64,000 nt of DNA from Lactifluus volemus (Eukaryota; Basidiomycota; Agaricomycetes; Russulales; Russulaceae): the NCBI GenBank assembly GCA_022376515.1, contig WTXI01000014.1:248001-312000 (forward strand). The letters are read 5' to 3'. The translations under genes were made by a program, and so were the position numbers. The notes under the pieces are model-generated. The model was not told the origin of the DNA. It saw only the letters and a program-made list of their open reading frames with translations, and did no database searches. Shown here piece after piece: positions 22,244-32,943 of the stretch. How positions within the stretch are numbered: the stretch's first letter is position 1; the number at the start of each line of letters is the position of its first letter.

Positions 22244-24067
22244 TTAAAAAGACGGATCTTGAGAAAGGGATTCAGCCAATTTGCCGCGTTCTTCGTCGGA
22301 CATGGCTTTGAGGGCTTTAGCGATTTCTTCATTGGTTGGTTTAGAAGAAGTATTAGTCGTCGTTACTTCGGACGTTTCAGTAACACGAGCACGGGTGTTG
22401 CCGGCGGCATTGGCGTTTCGCTTCTTTTTAACAGGGCATTCTCGAGAGAGATGTCCTTGTTCTTTGCAGTAGAAGCAATGTCCTTCGCGTATGAGGCGTT
22501 CGCGATCAGGGTCAGGGGTACGATTGGTTTGGGTAATAGTGATGTCTACATCCATAGCATCAGGATCACGTTGTGGGCGTGGGGTTGGGCGCGGTGGTTG
22601 TTGAGGACGGCGTTGTTGTTGCTGTCCTCGCGCGTTGCCGAGTAATTGAGTAATGTTTCCCAGCGATCCACTGCCGTGCAGTTCTTTGAATAATTTTTGT
22701 TCCGTCCATGCGGCTGAATGTTTACGTGCCGCTTCCTGCCAATCTGCAAGGGTTTCTGGTTTCGGCCATTCACGATTCATAATGGTCATGTGAAGGGCTT
22801 CTTTGAGACCGGCGCGATACTGGATGATAGTTCCTTGAGCATCGGCTTCAAAGCCTGCTTCTTCAAGAAGGTCATTGAACGAGGCGGTGTAGTCATCCAG
22901 ATTGTCTCCAATCATTCGAAGTTTCGTAAACTTCGTAAGGGCATCTTCTTTTGCGGCGGCATCTCGGAAATCTTCAAGGAACCTTTGTTTGAAACCAACC
23001 CAAAGGTCTAGGTCATCGGGGTCGCCTCCACGGTCTAGGTATCCTCCCAAGGAGTTAAGACGTGCTTGGGCCCAGCCTTCGCAATGTGGTCCAGACATAA
23101 ATGTGGTGAACATGAGGATTCGATTTGCAGGGTTCGACATTCCGGGGTTTCCTCGGTTTAATCTTCGGTAGTTTTCAAAGATTTCCATGAATCGTTTCGA
23201 TCGCGACCTATTTCCATCAAAGGGTCTTGGGGGAATCCCCATTAACGCTCCTCCAGCAGCGGGGATTTGAGCAAAGCCTTGGCCTTGTTGAAGGGGAGCT
23301 GCTGCTGCTCCACCTCCTCCACCGCCGCCTCCACCTCCTCCAGGACTACCAGGTGCTCCTCCACCTCCTCCTCCAGGACTACCGGGTGCTCCTCCACCTC
23401 CTCCACCACCTCCAGGAGTACCGCCTCCTCCTCCTCCTCCACTACCGCTGAAGATTGCTCCACTACCACTTGCCGTGGTAGTGGTTCTCTTTCCTTTTCC
23501 TTTAGGTTGGGAAAAGAGGGTCGTGGCGGGAGGTGTTACTGTAGCGGTTGCTGAGGCGATTTGGAAAGGGGGGAGTAGGGCGTAGCCTGCAACTCCTTGT
23601 GCAGCTGCATGAAAAGCTCGTGCCGCAAGGGATTGGATAGGTGAGGTGCTTGTGGAAGCAGGGGCTTTGGATTTGAATATAGTATTCAGGGCGAGGAGTT
23701 CCCGAGGGGTAAGTGGGGCGTTTGGGTCGGGTACTGGTTCGGGCGTCGGTTGCTTAGCAAATATTTTTCTCATTTGCTCAAGCTGTTCGTCAGTAGGACT
23801 TTCAGGTAAGAGGTCCATGGCTATGTTGTAGTTTGGTTCTTCGCCACTCCCAGGATCGGAAGGTGTTTCGGGTTGTTTTGGTTCAAGTGAAATCATAGGA
23901 GTATCGGAGTGGGCGCGGAGTCTAGTCCCTGCGGCCTGCGCAAGGGTTTCGTCGTCATCGTTGTCGCCTTGTGTAGGGCGATCTTGTTCAGGAGATTCTT
24001 CGGCTAACGCGGTGAATCTACCATATGGACTGCCTCTAGAGCTGTCTGACATGGTTCGTTCGTTCAT
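22244..24067 (-). CDS. gag: Gag polyprotein of element 2
   Basis: 607 codons starting 33 bases inside the 5' LTR. Order: acidic N-terminus; a glycine-rich tract (plus coordinates about 23280-23450, GGN codons mixed with Ala, Pro and Ser); the retrotransposon Gag domain (PRPFDGNRSRSKRFMEIFENY, later WAQARLN, GFKQRFLEDF and YRAGLKEALH); and a CCHC zinc knuckle (CFYCKEQGHLSREC, about 22450) that packages RNA. The stop at 22244 lies in a run of five T (- strand), just where the Pol frame opens one base back. One more T would fuse Gag and Pol into one frame, the usual arrangement in Tf1-like elements; a -1 frameshift is the alternative. Confidence 0.88.
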   Translation of the reverse strand: MNERTMSDSSRGSPYGRFTALAEESPEQDRPTQGDNDDDETLAQAAGTRLRAHSDTPMISLEPKQPETPSDPGSGEEPNYNIAMDLLPESPTDEQLEQMRKIFAKQPTPEPVPDPNAPLTPRELLALNTIFKSKAPASTSTSPIQSLAARAFHAAAQGVAGYALLPPFQIASATATVTPPATTLFSQPKGKGKRTTTTASGSGAIFSGSGGGGGGGTPGGGGGGGGAPGSPGGGGGGAPGSPGGGGGGGGGGGAAAAPLQQGQGFAQIPAAGGALMGIPPRPFDGNRSRSKRFMEIFENYRRLNRGNPGMSNPANRILMFTTFMSGPHCEGWAQARLNSLGGYLDRGGDPDDLDLWVGFKQRFLEDFRDAAAKEDALTKFTKLRMIGDNLDDYTASFNDLLEEAGFEADAQGTIIQYRAGLKEALHMTIMNREWPKPETLADWQEAARKHSAAWTEQKLFKELHGSGSLGNITQLLGNARGQQQQRRPQQPPRPTPRPQRDPDAMDVDITITQTNRTPDPDRERLIREGHCFYCKEQGHLSRECPVKKKRNANAAGNTRARVTETSEVTTTNTSSKPTNEEIAKALKAMSDEERGKLAESLSQDPSF

Positions 24068-24086
24068 TCACAAATGTGAGAGTGAG

Positions 24087-24098
24087 AAGTCTCAGTTT
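24087..24098 (-). promoter_or_regulatory. Primer-binding site of element 2, self-priming type
   Basis: One base inside the 5' LTR, the - strand reads AAACTGAGACTT. Its exact reverse complement occurs inside the LTR at 24378-24389, about 32 bases downstream of the TATA box, i.e. at or near the predicted 5' end of the RNA. Tf1/sushi-type elements prime by annealing the RNA 5' end to the primer-binding site; the match fits that rather than tRNA priming. Confidence 0.75.
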
Positions 24099-24099
24099 G

Positions 24100-24703
24100 T
24101 GTTAAGGTTCCAAGTGGGACCTTTGTACGAAGTGTACGTTCGTTCGTGAAGTCAAGAGCTAGACTTGCAAGACGTGCAAGTCAAGATCAAAGGTTCGATA
24201 GAGATGAGACTTAGTAAACGACTAAGTCAAGAGCGTTTTAGAGGTCAAGAGCTTTGGGCTCAAAGTGAGACCAAAGTGTCAAGAAGTCAATAATCGTGAT
24301 GTCAAGAGGGTTCTCTCAGGTCTGATGCTTCTAGGCAAGCAAGGTTCTAATAGATAGAAGACTTGGATTGCGAAACAAAACTGAGACTTAAGGTCTCTAG
24401 GGCAGAAAGTACAGGGTTTATATAGATAAAGAATGCGGCTATGTACACAGCCGTAGGGGCTGTGACCTTCGTACAGCTTTCAGGGTTTGAAACATGATTC
24501 AGGAATCAGCGAGTCATCCTGTGCATGTGGCTGTTGCTTGAGGCTGTACGGTGCTGTGTAGAGCTGTATCGTGAGAAAAATAAGTAAGCGATCTGAAAAA
24601 AAGCGATCGGCAGTCCATTCGCATAAGCAAAGAGTCAGCAGAAATGAATCATCAGTCCGAAAATGTACAGTATGAGTCAGCAAACACGTGTCAGTCCATA
24701 ACA
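24100..24703 (-). repeat. 5' LTR of element 2 (right copy)
   Basis: One mismatch over 604 bp to the left copy. It drives transcription leftward. The TATA box is at 24417-24425, and the predicted transcript start is close to 24389. Confidence 0.95.
24417..24425 (-). promoter_or_regulatory. LTR TATA box of element 2
   Basis: CTATATAAA on the - strand of the 5' LTR, 28-36 bases upstream of the self-priming complement that should mark the RNA start. Confidence 0.6.
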
Positions 24704-24708
24704 TTAGG
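24704..24708. repeat. Target-site duplication of element 2, right copy
   Basis: TTAGG immediately outside the right LTR, equal to 17035-17039. Confidence 0.85.
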
Positions 24709-25622
24709 TGACTCTGCCAGCATATCTAAACCAGTGGCAATAATAATAAGCATGGCAACTGCCCTCATCCAGCATGCCAGCACAGACATATTGGGCAGTG
24801 TACTGTATAACCTACAGGGACAGGCTAACTACATTTATTAGGTCATCCTTCTGTTCATCATCCATGACCTGCCAAACTATGGTGCTCACAGTGCATTGCC
24901 CTCAGGACATCTGGCTTACACTGCTTTGCCCCCAACAACATCCTTCCCCTTCCTGATAGAAGTCTGTCAAGTGCAGCTGGAGGGCTCAATTTGAGGACGG
25001 GATGTCCCAGTCGTTGGAGTGCAGACACCGTCACGATCCGTGTCTCACCTAGTCAATATACTGGAATGAAATGGGCGGTGGTGTGGGATAATAAAGATAG
25101 CACACGAGTGGTTTTCGAGAATAGCAAGGGCAACGTTACGTTTGAGAATTGAAACGCCGTTTGATGGGACACGACCGGAACTCGCAAAGTAAAACAAAAG
25201 CGAGTGAGACGGTAGAAACAATATCAAAGCGGCGAGTATAATAGACCAGGGCATGTAGCTGATTGACCCAATGTCTCAGCAGTCGCTTCAATCGGGCCTG
25301 CGCCGCGGCGTTGATGAGTGGATACAATCGCTATTTGGAAGATTACAGTAATATATATGAAAGAAAAAACAAGATCAGAACAAGATCGAGACACGTATCA
25401 ACATATACAGCCAATTGTCTAAACATACTGAACTTACACGTCAGTCCATAGATCCCCGACTCGTCATCATATAGACATCATCTAATTAATCAACTCGATC
25501 ACCTCCAAAGTATTCTGCACGCAGGAGTTTCACCGATAACAAACTAGAAAAGAACACAGTACCTATTGACGGATAAGCATGTACGTAGGATATAAGCAAG
25601 TGTGCCATAAGTTACCAGGTTG
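24709..25622. other. Intergenic, no gene seen
   Basis: Host DNA flanking element 2. Only short open frames without resemblance to known proteins. It includes the 3' flank of the membrane-protein gene to the right. Confidence 0.5.
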
Positions 25623-27011
25623 CTAGATGGCCTTGCGACGCGAGTCGTCTTCAAAGTCGGCAAAGGGGTCTTCCACAGCTACAGTTACCATCGATTCGGT
25701 GTCCTTCTTATCTTCATCACCGCCAGTGTATGAAGGCAAAGTCCTATCGAAGGGGGGCGGAGCACCCGGTGGCGGGGCGTAACGAGGCTCGTAAGGTAGT
25801 TCGTTCAGAGTTAGGGTGCTCTCGGCGTCTCCCGAACCAGCAGGATACGCAGGCTTGTATGCTGTCGGGATGCGAGTGCGCGCGCCACCAGCTGCGAGTG
25901 CTGCCTCGTGACTAGCATAAGTAAAGACGACGACTGTGAAGACGGGTAGAAAGACTACGATCCATTGTCAAACATCTGCCAAAAAATACTTGGACGAGCC
26001 TACGTACCGATCTCTGCGATGAGCCAAATTATCTCAGAGGCCGAGTCGTTGCTCCAGGCTCTCTTGCAGTCTGAGAAAAATATGAAGTCAAGATCAAGCA
26101 TCGTAACAGTCTAAATGACACACAAGTTGCAGCTTCAGCTGCTGTGAGGTCTTGTCCAGGGTTTGAGGTCCAAACACCCCAGACAAAGATTACATCCTTG
26201 CCTGTGGCAAGCGCAGTGCATTCGGAGATCAGGGAATCCTTTACGATAACAGTCGGTCAAAACGATGACGATGACGTGGCACAAACTTGCCTTGAGCATG
26301 AAGTGAAGGATTGTTCGCATAAAGCCTGCCGCAATTACGATAATAGTTGCTGCGAGGGCCAGGAACGAGAATATGCGGACGAGAATGAGGCGGGTCTGCA
26401 GAGGGAGATGGAGATTAAGAGATGAGGAAGTAAGGGGTTTGCTCATAGATTGACGTACAGTAATAGCTGCAACCATGCCGAAGATGAGTATTGCTAATAC
26501 TGCCGCATATAATGAACCGAGGACGATTGAGAAAGTAACCAGCTTCTTCTCATGTTCTACAACCAGATATGTATATGCGTCAAGTTGCCTTGTGAAAAGG
26601 GTTCGACTTACGCTCTTTATCTAGATGAAGCTCTCGGAAAAGCGAAACCTAATTCAACAACTCGTCAATTGCATGGTCTGTCGAGGCAAGTTGTTACTCA
26701 CCGAACTGCGGCCGCAGAAAGTGGTAAGTAAGTCAGTGTTCGGTTAGATAAAGTGTTCTTACTAAACAAGAGCCCATATGGCTCCCATGAGTGAAACTAT
26801 GTGGACAGAAAGTTAGGCAAAGGTGGAAGGCGAGACAGGGAAAGGAGGTGAAGGACGTACATCCAATGACGGAGCCCCGTAGGTTGTCAGTTGACATTCG
26901 ATCCACATAGTTGAACGAGTTTTGTCGACGGGCTACGTAGACAGCTTGGTTGGCAAACAAGTCGGGGGGTGGTAGTAACTTGAAAGACTCCTCACCTGGT
27001 GCGTTCCTCAT
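25623..27011 (-). CDS. Fungal multi-span membrane protein, unknown function
   Basis: Exons read on the - strand: 26861-27011, possibly a 4-nt microexon near 26705, 26612-26648, 26459-26557, 26291-26395, 26124-26238, 26008-26070, 25623-25954. Phases agree except at the second junction, which needs one more base. The soluble N-terminus (LLPPPDLFANQAVYVARRQN) is followed by two hydrophobic spans (KKLVTFSIVLGSLYAAVLAI and IFSFLALAATIIVIAAGF). A loop with two cysteines (SECTALATGKD to YCKRAWSND), a third span, and a Pro-rich acidic tail with PRYAPPPGAPPPFDRTLP complete it. The 26239-26290 intron uses a GC donor (GCAAGT). A TATA-like TTTATATAG lies about 60 bases upstream of the start. I do not know the family; a plasma-membrane or endomembrane scaffold is plausible. 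Confidence 0.65.
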
Positions 27012-28515
27012 GGCGAGGGGATGAATAATGGTGTTGGGTAAAAAGTGTGGATACCTAGTGAAACGTGTTGCTATATAAACGAGGCAACGTGCAGGCTAAA
27101 GCTCAACGCACGCCTATTATGATAGTTGTGGCGATAGTTGGATTGTTTGTGGAGGGTGGCGTTTGTAAATAGCTATGGCCTGGCACAACAGAGCACTACG
27201 CAATGTGATATCGTCAATGCCAGACGTGCGTTGATCCCTATCAATGGGCCCACGGGTCATAATTCAAACTCCGCTTGCTGCTCTATCTATTCTGAATCTA
27301 CTGTATCTGAGTAAGGGGCCACAGGGCAGAACTTGAAGGTGTTCCCGACATGCCCGGCGTCAGTAATGCTAGCTAAGAGAAAAAGAATGTGTCCGTCCTC
27401 GAAACGCAGCGGCCCTGTTCACGCCCAAATGGGGGGGAAACTGCTGCCCTCATGGACTCCTCAACGTCCTCAACATGGAGTCGTGTTTGCCATTTTTGAA
27501 TCCGACTTGGCCATGGCTTCTGGCTTTCGTATAGGCAATATTCTGATTTGGGATTGGGTGAGAAATAAGTCTGTACAGTAGGGTCATTTATGGACCGAGA
27601 AACCACAAATTCCCATAGTCTGGGACCCAGTCTGGGAACCAGTCGGCCTGACCGGTCATCCCGATCAACTCAACCAAGGTGTTCATTTCGGCACCAATTT
27701 TTTTTAAGACCCTTCGGCTCTGTTCACTGGCAAGGACATCTTTATGAGAGAATGCATCCGACGGGGTGAAACAGTTATAGGTCGGTATTTCAAAACTCAT
27801 CACTCGATGAGCCCCAGTTGGGCGCTTGGGCGCGCAGGGATGTCAATGCCACCTACCGTAACAAGATGGGTGGTACTCGTGAGAGAATGGTTTGGCAGTA
27901 GCCATCTCGCTTGTCGCACTGTCCCGGTACTTGTCCGAGATAGAATTTTCCACGCCATTCTCTCTTTCTCACCAACAGATCTGATTAGAACCAGGCTCGT
28001 TGGTGTTCTGCACATCTGCTGGTAACGCAATTTGCCGCCATTTCTTCTCCAGTCGGATGTATTTGACAACAATCCCATGATCGCCAATCTATTCCGTACA
28101 CAGGTCGCAACTCAGACGTACACCGACCAACCGATATATACAAACTCGGCTCAGGAACTGCACTAAGCTCAAAGCGATCATAGAGTTCGGCATCATTCGG
28201 ACCTGTACTTATTAATAAATGGCCCTGGAGGGATCATCATGGCATTTTACACCGTTTCTGTTGTATCCAACATGAAACGAATGTGTGATGATGGGTATAA
28301 ACGGAGTGAATGCGAATTGACCGGTGCAAAAATCGTAGCGCGAGTCGGGGGTGACACCGAAGCATATTCCGTTAGCGGACTCGGCTGACTAGGCACAGAG
28401 AATGTTCGGATTGGAAAATAAAAACAAATAAAAACAAAGAGCGAATGGTAAGAATTCCGAAATCCGAAACATAGGGATACCCGATGACCGAATCAACCAT
28501 TGAGATCTTGAGAGC
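27012..28515. other. Intergenic, no reliable gene
   Basis: Several open frames of 60-95 codons on both strands (for example 27588-28087, - strand) show no recognisable domain and no consistent splice pattern. The promoter of the membrane-protein gene lies in the first 150 bases. Confidence 0.4.
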
Positions 28516-29085
28516 CTAGATGGCAAGAACTACGAGGCCCAGCGCAACTGCACCCCCGCCAATGTTGACCGCCGTTGAAGTAGCCCAGCTGGAACTTGAT
28601 CCCGTGGATTTGGGGCTAGGCGAAGCACTCGTTGCGGAAGCTGCTGCTGAACCTGTGACTGTACCTGTGAAGGCCGCGGTGGTGGTGAAGGTAACGCCCT
28701 ACAATTCCACTGTCAGTCACTCAATTCGTTGAGGGGAGGTAAAGGAAGGGTTCATACAGCGGCAGAACAGATTTGTAATGCAACGGCTTCGGCGGTTTGG
28801 AAATCCGCTTTGTCGCACGTCTGTTCAAAGCACGTTGTAGTCGAGGTGATAAAGTTCTGGTCGTTGCACAAGCAAGTGGCCTGTGTCGCTTCGCAAGCGC
28901 CAAGGTTAGCCTGGGCAATACAAGCTTGCGCACAGGCTACCGAGAGACATTAGTTCGAAGAAGGGCCATTGACGGTAGAGGTAACACGAACCTGGGTAGG
29001 GATTAGTGGCACGGAGATTGTGTGTAACAAACGCAGAGACAGTGGACGCCACACTGGCGAGTAGGAAGATGAGGGAAGCACGCAT
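28516..29085 (-). CDS. GPI-anchored CFEM-domain protein
   Basis: Three exons: 28992-29085, 28758-28936, 28516-28698. Signal peptide MRASLIFLLASVASTVSA. The CFEM domain follows with the eight expected cysteines: PACAQACIAQANLGAC, TCLC, TTCFEQTC and QIC. CFEM proteins are fungal surface or secreted proteins, some of which bind haem. After it comes a Ser/Thr-rich spacer and a hydrophobic C-terminus (GGGAVALGLVVLAI) with small residues before it, the usual signal for a GPI anchor. The start is fixed by the signal peptide. An AT-rich TATA-like stretch (TATAAATC, - strand) lies about 90-100 bases upstream. Confidence 0.9.
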
Positions 29086-29536
29086 TGGAGGAGGTCGGGT
29101 CGAAGGGGTAAAATTTAAGCTCTGGTGGCAAGGGAAAGAGTCAAATTGACTTGGGGGAGGAGTGTCATGGTGAGAGATGGGATTTATATGTTTACGGCCA
29201 GCTTCTCATAAGCCGCCGAGGCACAGATACCGTTCGGGGTGAAAAGGCGCTCGTACGAGTTATGAATCAATTAGTTGGCATGATGTTAGCAGGTTCCAGA
29301 TTGGGCTTTTGTTTTTACAATTACCCGACTGTAAATTGAGACTCGCGGATGGTGAGAACAAAGGGACTGCCTTTCACGGAACACAAGCCAACTGAGATGA
29401 TCGGCCACAACTTGTCATAGCCGAACTCCAATTCGGTTGTTGCCGTTGCCCTGACATGAACTGTAAAGTTTCTGAGTTTGGTACAAGCCACTCGAACCTT
29501 ATCAAAGTCGACAAGTCCCATCACCTCTTCATTCTA
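29086..29536. other. Divergent promoter region of CFEM and L31 genes
   Basis: 450 bases between two divergently transcribed genes. No further gene seen. Confidence 0.5.
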
Positions 29537-30253
29537 ATGGTCGTACGTATATACACTACATTTCTCCCAAATCTTGCACACTTAAATCCTTGATCACCAG
29601 GGCACAAAGAAAAACACCAAGGTATTGTTTCGATCGCATGACTCCTCTCACTCGGCTAACCAACTCATCCTTATACAGGGAAAAACACGCTCTGCCCTTC
29701 AGGACGTTGTGACGCGCGAGTACACCATACACCTTCACAAGTATGTGCACGGACGTTCATTTAAGAAGCGTGCTCCTACTGCCGTAAAATCCGTCTTGGC
29801 TTTTGCTCAAAAGGAGATGGGGACCGCCGACGTACGGATCGATCCCAAGCTAAACCAAGCCCTTTGGGAACGGGGGATCAAGAGTGTTCCCCATAGGATT
29901 CGTGTAAAGCTTGAACGTGAGTGTCCCATTTTCCTTCTGTCCTCAGTTTCATCCGTGAAATATGCAATGTCGACGTCGAGTTCAAGTTTATGCTGCCTCG
30001 ATGCGCAGAATCAAATCGTTTATCCTATTGCCGCAGCTTTCTTTTCTGTCATAGCCATCTTATTGACACCACGCTCCATAGGGAAACGCAATGATGAGGA
30101 GAATGCAAAGGAGAAGCTCTACACCTACGCATCACATGTTCCCATCCCCAGAGAATCATTCAAGGTAAGGCTGGTATCCTACATTCCCGAAACGAGTCGC
30201 TGTAACTTGTCGTTATGCAGGGTCTTGGGACAGTGACAGTGGACGCAGAGTAG
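29537..30253 (+). CDS. RPL31: 60S ribosomal protein L31 (eL31)
   Basis: Five exons: 29537-29542, 29601-29621, 29679-29926, 30082-30164, 30221-30253. The spliced protein contains [54 protein letters not shown], the [19 protein letters not shown] segment and a [10 protein letters not shown] end, all characteristic of eL31, a component near the polypeptide exit site of the large subunit. Exon 1 has only six coding bases (ATGGTC). The third intron is 155 nt, long for this window. All phases agree. Confidence 0.97.
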
Positions 30254-30723
30254 ATGCCTGGCAGCCTGGCAATTCCTTCATGTTTGTTCATGTATTCCTT
30301 CGTGTGGTTGCATCTACGTACGGTGTCAAAAAGATCAGCATCTGCATGACTCGCTTCCCCGAACGTTCAGTCAGCCAGCATTGGGTCCTTGTTCTTTTCG
30401 CAATGACAATTCAATGTATCCGGAACAGTTACCAGCCCGCGAGCCCCCTGTGCCTGATCTATCATCGACTTGCCGACGGATGACACCCGCTCAACTTGGG
30501 AAACCTTGTCTGTACAGTACAGTCGATGATTTTTTTTCATTTGAAACCTGGATACCGAGACAATTAGCGTAATTCGGTTTTGGTTTGCAACCGAATAGGC
30601 CGCGCTCTATATAAAGATACCAAAAAAGGTCCATGTCACTACAAAGCAGCTAGCCCCAAAATGTACGTGCAAAAACAAAAGTGTCTTGGACATCGTCCAT
30701 TGTCAATTGAGTCCAGGATCAAG
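30254..30723. other. 3' intergenic region between convergent genes
   Basis: L31 ends at 30253 and the SGNH gene ends at 30724 on the opposite strand. A frame at 30580-30885 overlaps the terminal exon of the SGNH gene antisense and is not counted. Confidence 0.5.
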
Positions 30724-32830
30724 TTACGTGGTGAATACGCCGATGAGCTTGAACGGTGGAACGCTGATATCTTCAATACCCATCAATATGCACTCGACAT
30801 AGTGGGATCCTTGGGCCACGCCGCGGTCAATCATCCGCAATCTTGCATTCAGTTGCAAATCAACGAGACGTACGGCAAGATTTAAAAAAAAACACTCACG
30901 CAGCTTCCTCCTGGTCCGAGTCACCCTCGTTGACAATGACGACCCTGCCATCGTAATTATCGTCCACCCAACATTCGACCGCGCTGCTGCCTTCAGATCC
31001 GAGCACCTCGCGAGGCTCGCGGACGTAATAGACGCCCAAGTCGCCCGCGCCTACAATGACGGGTATGCGCAGACGACTGGTCGGCGTCGTGCTGTACCAA
31101 TAGTGCGAGGTGCTGTCGGTAATGGGGACGCCCGTCGGTGGCGGGTGATGCGCTTGCCATCCAGAACCGTAGAAGAACGAGGGTGGAAGCGGGTTGACCA
31201 GGTCGTTCGCCGATACGCACGTCGGTGCGATTTCCTCGTACGTTTGTCCTGAGAAGTCCGACGGCCGAGAGCCAATCCGAGATGGAGGCACCTGTAGGCC
31301 AGCAGGACGGCCGATGGGCGTGCGGGGCCGCGGTGCGTCGAGGTCATCGGCGGCGATCACGGGGCCGCCGCCGCCGCCGCCGCCACCTCCACCTCCACCT
31401 CCACCTCCACCTCCACCCTTGCGTAGGCCGCCAAATAAGCCCGAGGCGTCTTTGGGCGACGAGCCAGCCTGTCCGCTGAGCGTGTAGTATATTGGTAGGG
31501 TGGCGCCAGAGCCCACCGCGGCGCTCCACGCAATGCAGACTTGAGATTGGATGTACGCGATGAGCATGTCCGCCAGGAGGCTGTGACCCGCGAGGCTAGC
31601 CAGGACGGGGTCGGCATAATATCGGGAGATGGAGGAAGGAGAGATGATGTAAGACGGATATAACGCGGCTTTGGAGCTAGCAGCAGAGAACAACCATGTG
31701 AGCATAATCGATGGCAGGTCTTTACGGGATAAAAAAAAAGGCACCTGATATGAGGTACGTCATAAAACTGGGCAACGATACTGTGCCAATGGTCTGGTCC
31801 GGCATACCCGTTCTGCTCATGCACCTGGGGCGAGAAGTGGCCGAGGATGATGATAGCTGGCGAGTCGGGGCGCAAAAGGATAGACCGTACGAGCAACTCG
31901 AAGCTTTCGAGCGTTTGTTCGTCACTAGGGGTGAACCATCAACGAATGACGTATAAATTCAAACAAAGAAGAGACGTGCGATGTGTCATCAGTATCGAGC
32001 TCGAGGATGACGAGATCGGTATAGTCCGGAAGATGATGAACACTGCAGAAGGAAAAGTACTCGGAGTTGGTGTGTCGAATGGCGCCGTTAGTGAGCTCTG
32101 AGGCAGGGTGGGGAAAGAGGGAATTCCACCAGGAGAAGAAAAGGGAGGGATAGCAGTCCGGAGCAATTGGGTCGTCGCCGGCACCATGACATGAAGAGAC
32201 TAGGGGCCTGTTAGTACAAGGACAAAGAAGAGGAGGCATCTTACCAGAGCCGCCAACGACGCTAATGGTAACAGGTTGGCCAAGGAGGGCCTTTTGTACG
32301 ACCTGCTGTACTCGAGCACCGCTGCCTAGATGAAGCCAACTTTTTGAAATGGCAAGGGGACCGTATTGCTCTGCGAGGGCATCGCCTTTGCCAAAGGTAG
32401 GGCAGAAAGGGAACGGGTTTTTCGCGGCGTCATTTTCTGCGTCAGAGAGGTTAAGATAATTTATTGGATGCAAGGAGGCAGAGTAAGCCAAAGGGTGATT
32501 TCGAAGATAATATGAAGAATCTGAAGGATGTGAGGGGAGAATGAGACGAGTGAAAAAAAGAATGGAAAGGAAGAGAGCAATGATGAGCCATATGCGATTT
32601 GGCAAGCCTAGGGTTCGTTGATTCAGACGAGACTGTGGCTTATCTGTCGAAGGGAGGACCATAGAGGGGGGCAAGCCTGGCGTCGGGGGCGTGATGTACG
32701 CGGAATTTTTGGCTATACGCCTCTGCATGAGAGGAGAATGTCCCAATTTCGGGGGCGGAAATAGTTGTGAAGGAGCCTCGCCAGTGGGTGATAAAGATAA
32801 AGAGGATGAGCCTCCTGCTGATGAAGACAT
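30724..32830 (-). CDS. SGNH-hydrolase-like, membrane-anchored capsule-associated protein
   Basis: Exons: 32245-32830, 31980-32199, 31745-31924, 30900-31676, 30724-30841. A cytoplasmic Pro/Ser-rich N-terminus leads to one transmembrane span (IWLIIALFLSILFFTRLIL, residues about 80-100), then a lumenal domain with SGNH-type signatures: VTISVVGGSVSSCHGAGDD (nucleophile Ser block) and HLPDYTDLVILELDTDD, later GPDHWHSIVAQFYDVP. The last exon (GSHYVECILMG to GVFTT) was placed by a perfect GTGAGT donor and family-like ending. The intron 31925-31979 uses a GC donor. A polyglycine run sits in exon 4. Proteins of this build are annotated as capsular-associated in basidiomycetes; an acyl-esterase or acyltransferase role on glycans is inference. 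Confidence 0.75.
31363..31418. repeat. Trinucleotide tract encoding polyglycine
   Basis: A pure GCC-type run followed by an ACCTCC-type run; on the - strand it codes for about 18-19 consecutive glycines within the SGNH protein. It is prone to length change. Confidence 0.85.
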
Positions 32831-32943
32831 ATGGAGAAATACAAAAAGTGAACGTCAGAGTCGAGCGCCGCGGCTTAGCCAACAACTCAGCTCGGTTATA
32901 GTGAGTCTCTCTCCTCCTCCTCCTCCTCCTCGACACATTATCC
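32831..32943. promoter_or_regulatory. 113-bp bidirectional promoter
   Basis: The start codons of the SGNH protein (- strand) and the mannosyltransferase (+ strand) are only 113 bases apart. The space holds a CTC/CCT repeat (about 32908-32932) and no clear TATA box. Co-expression is likely. Confidence 0.5.

Larger units (their letters stand above)
17040..24703 (-). mobile_element. Full-length Ty3/chromovirus retrotransposon with paired LTRs (element 2)
   Basis: Two 604-bp LTRs (17040-17643 and 24100-24703) begin TGTTA and end TAACA and differ by one base in my reading (C at 17179, T at 24239). The flanks carry a 5-bp duplication TTAGG (17035-17039 and 24704-24708), so this is a recent insertion in place. 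Gag and Pol lie on the - strand. The internal region shows several single-base frame breaks and one in-frame TGA, out of keeping with the near-identical LTRs. Confidence 0.93.

Noticed and set aside
22240..22252. Programmed -1 frameshift between gag and pol
   Set aside because: The T-run at the stop could slip, but it lacks a proper heptamer and one extra T would give the single Gag-Pol frame typical of Tf1-like elements; not excluded.
23227..23554. Leu- and Ser-rich frames opposite gag
   Set aside because: Shadows of the glycine-rich tract on the other strand.
27588..28087. Two adjacent - strand frames that might be a degraded HET-type gene
   Set aside because: Only vague resemblance; no HET motif could be placed.
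30580..30885. + strand frame of 101 codons
   Set aside because: Antisense to the last exon of the SGNH gene, whose ending is family-like.
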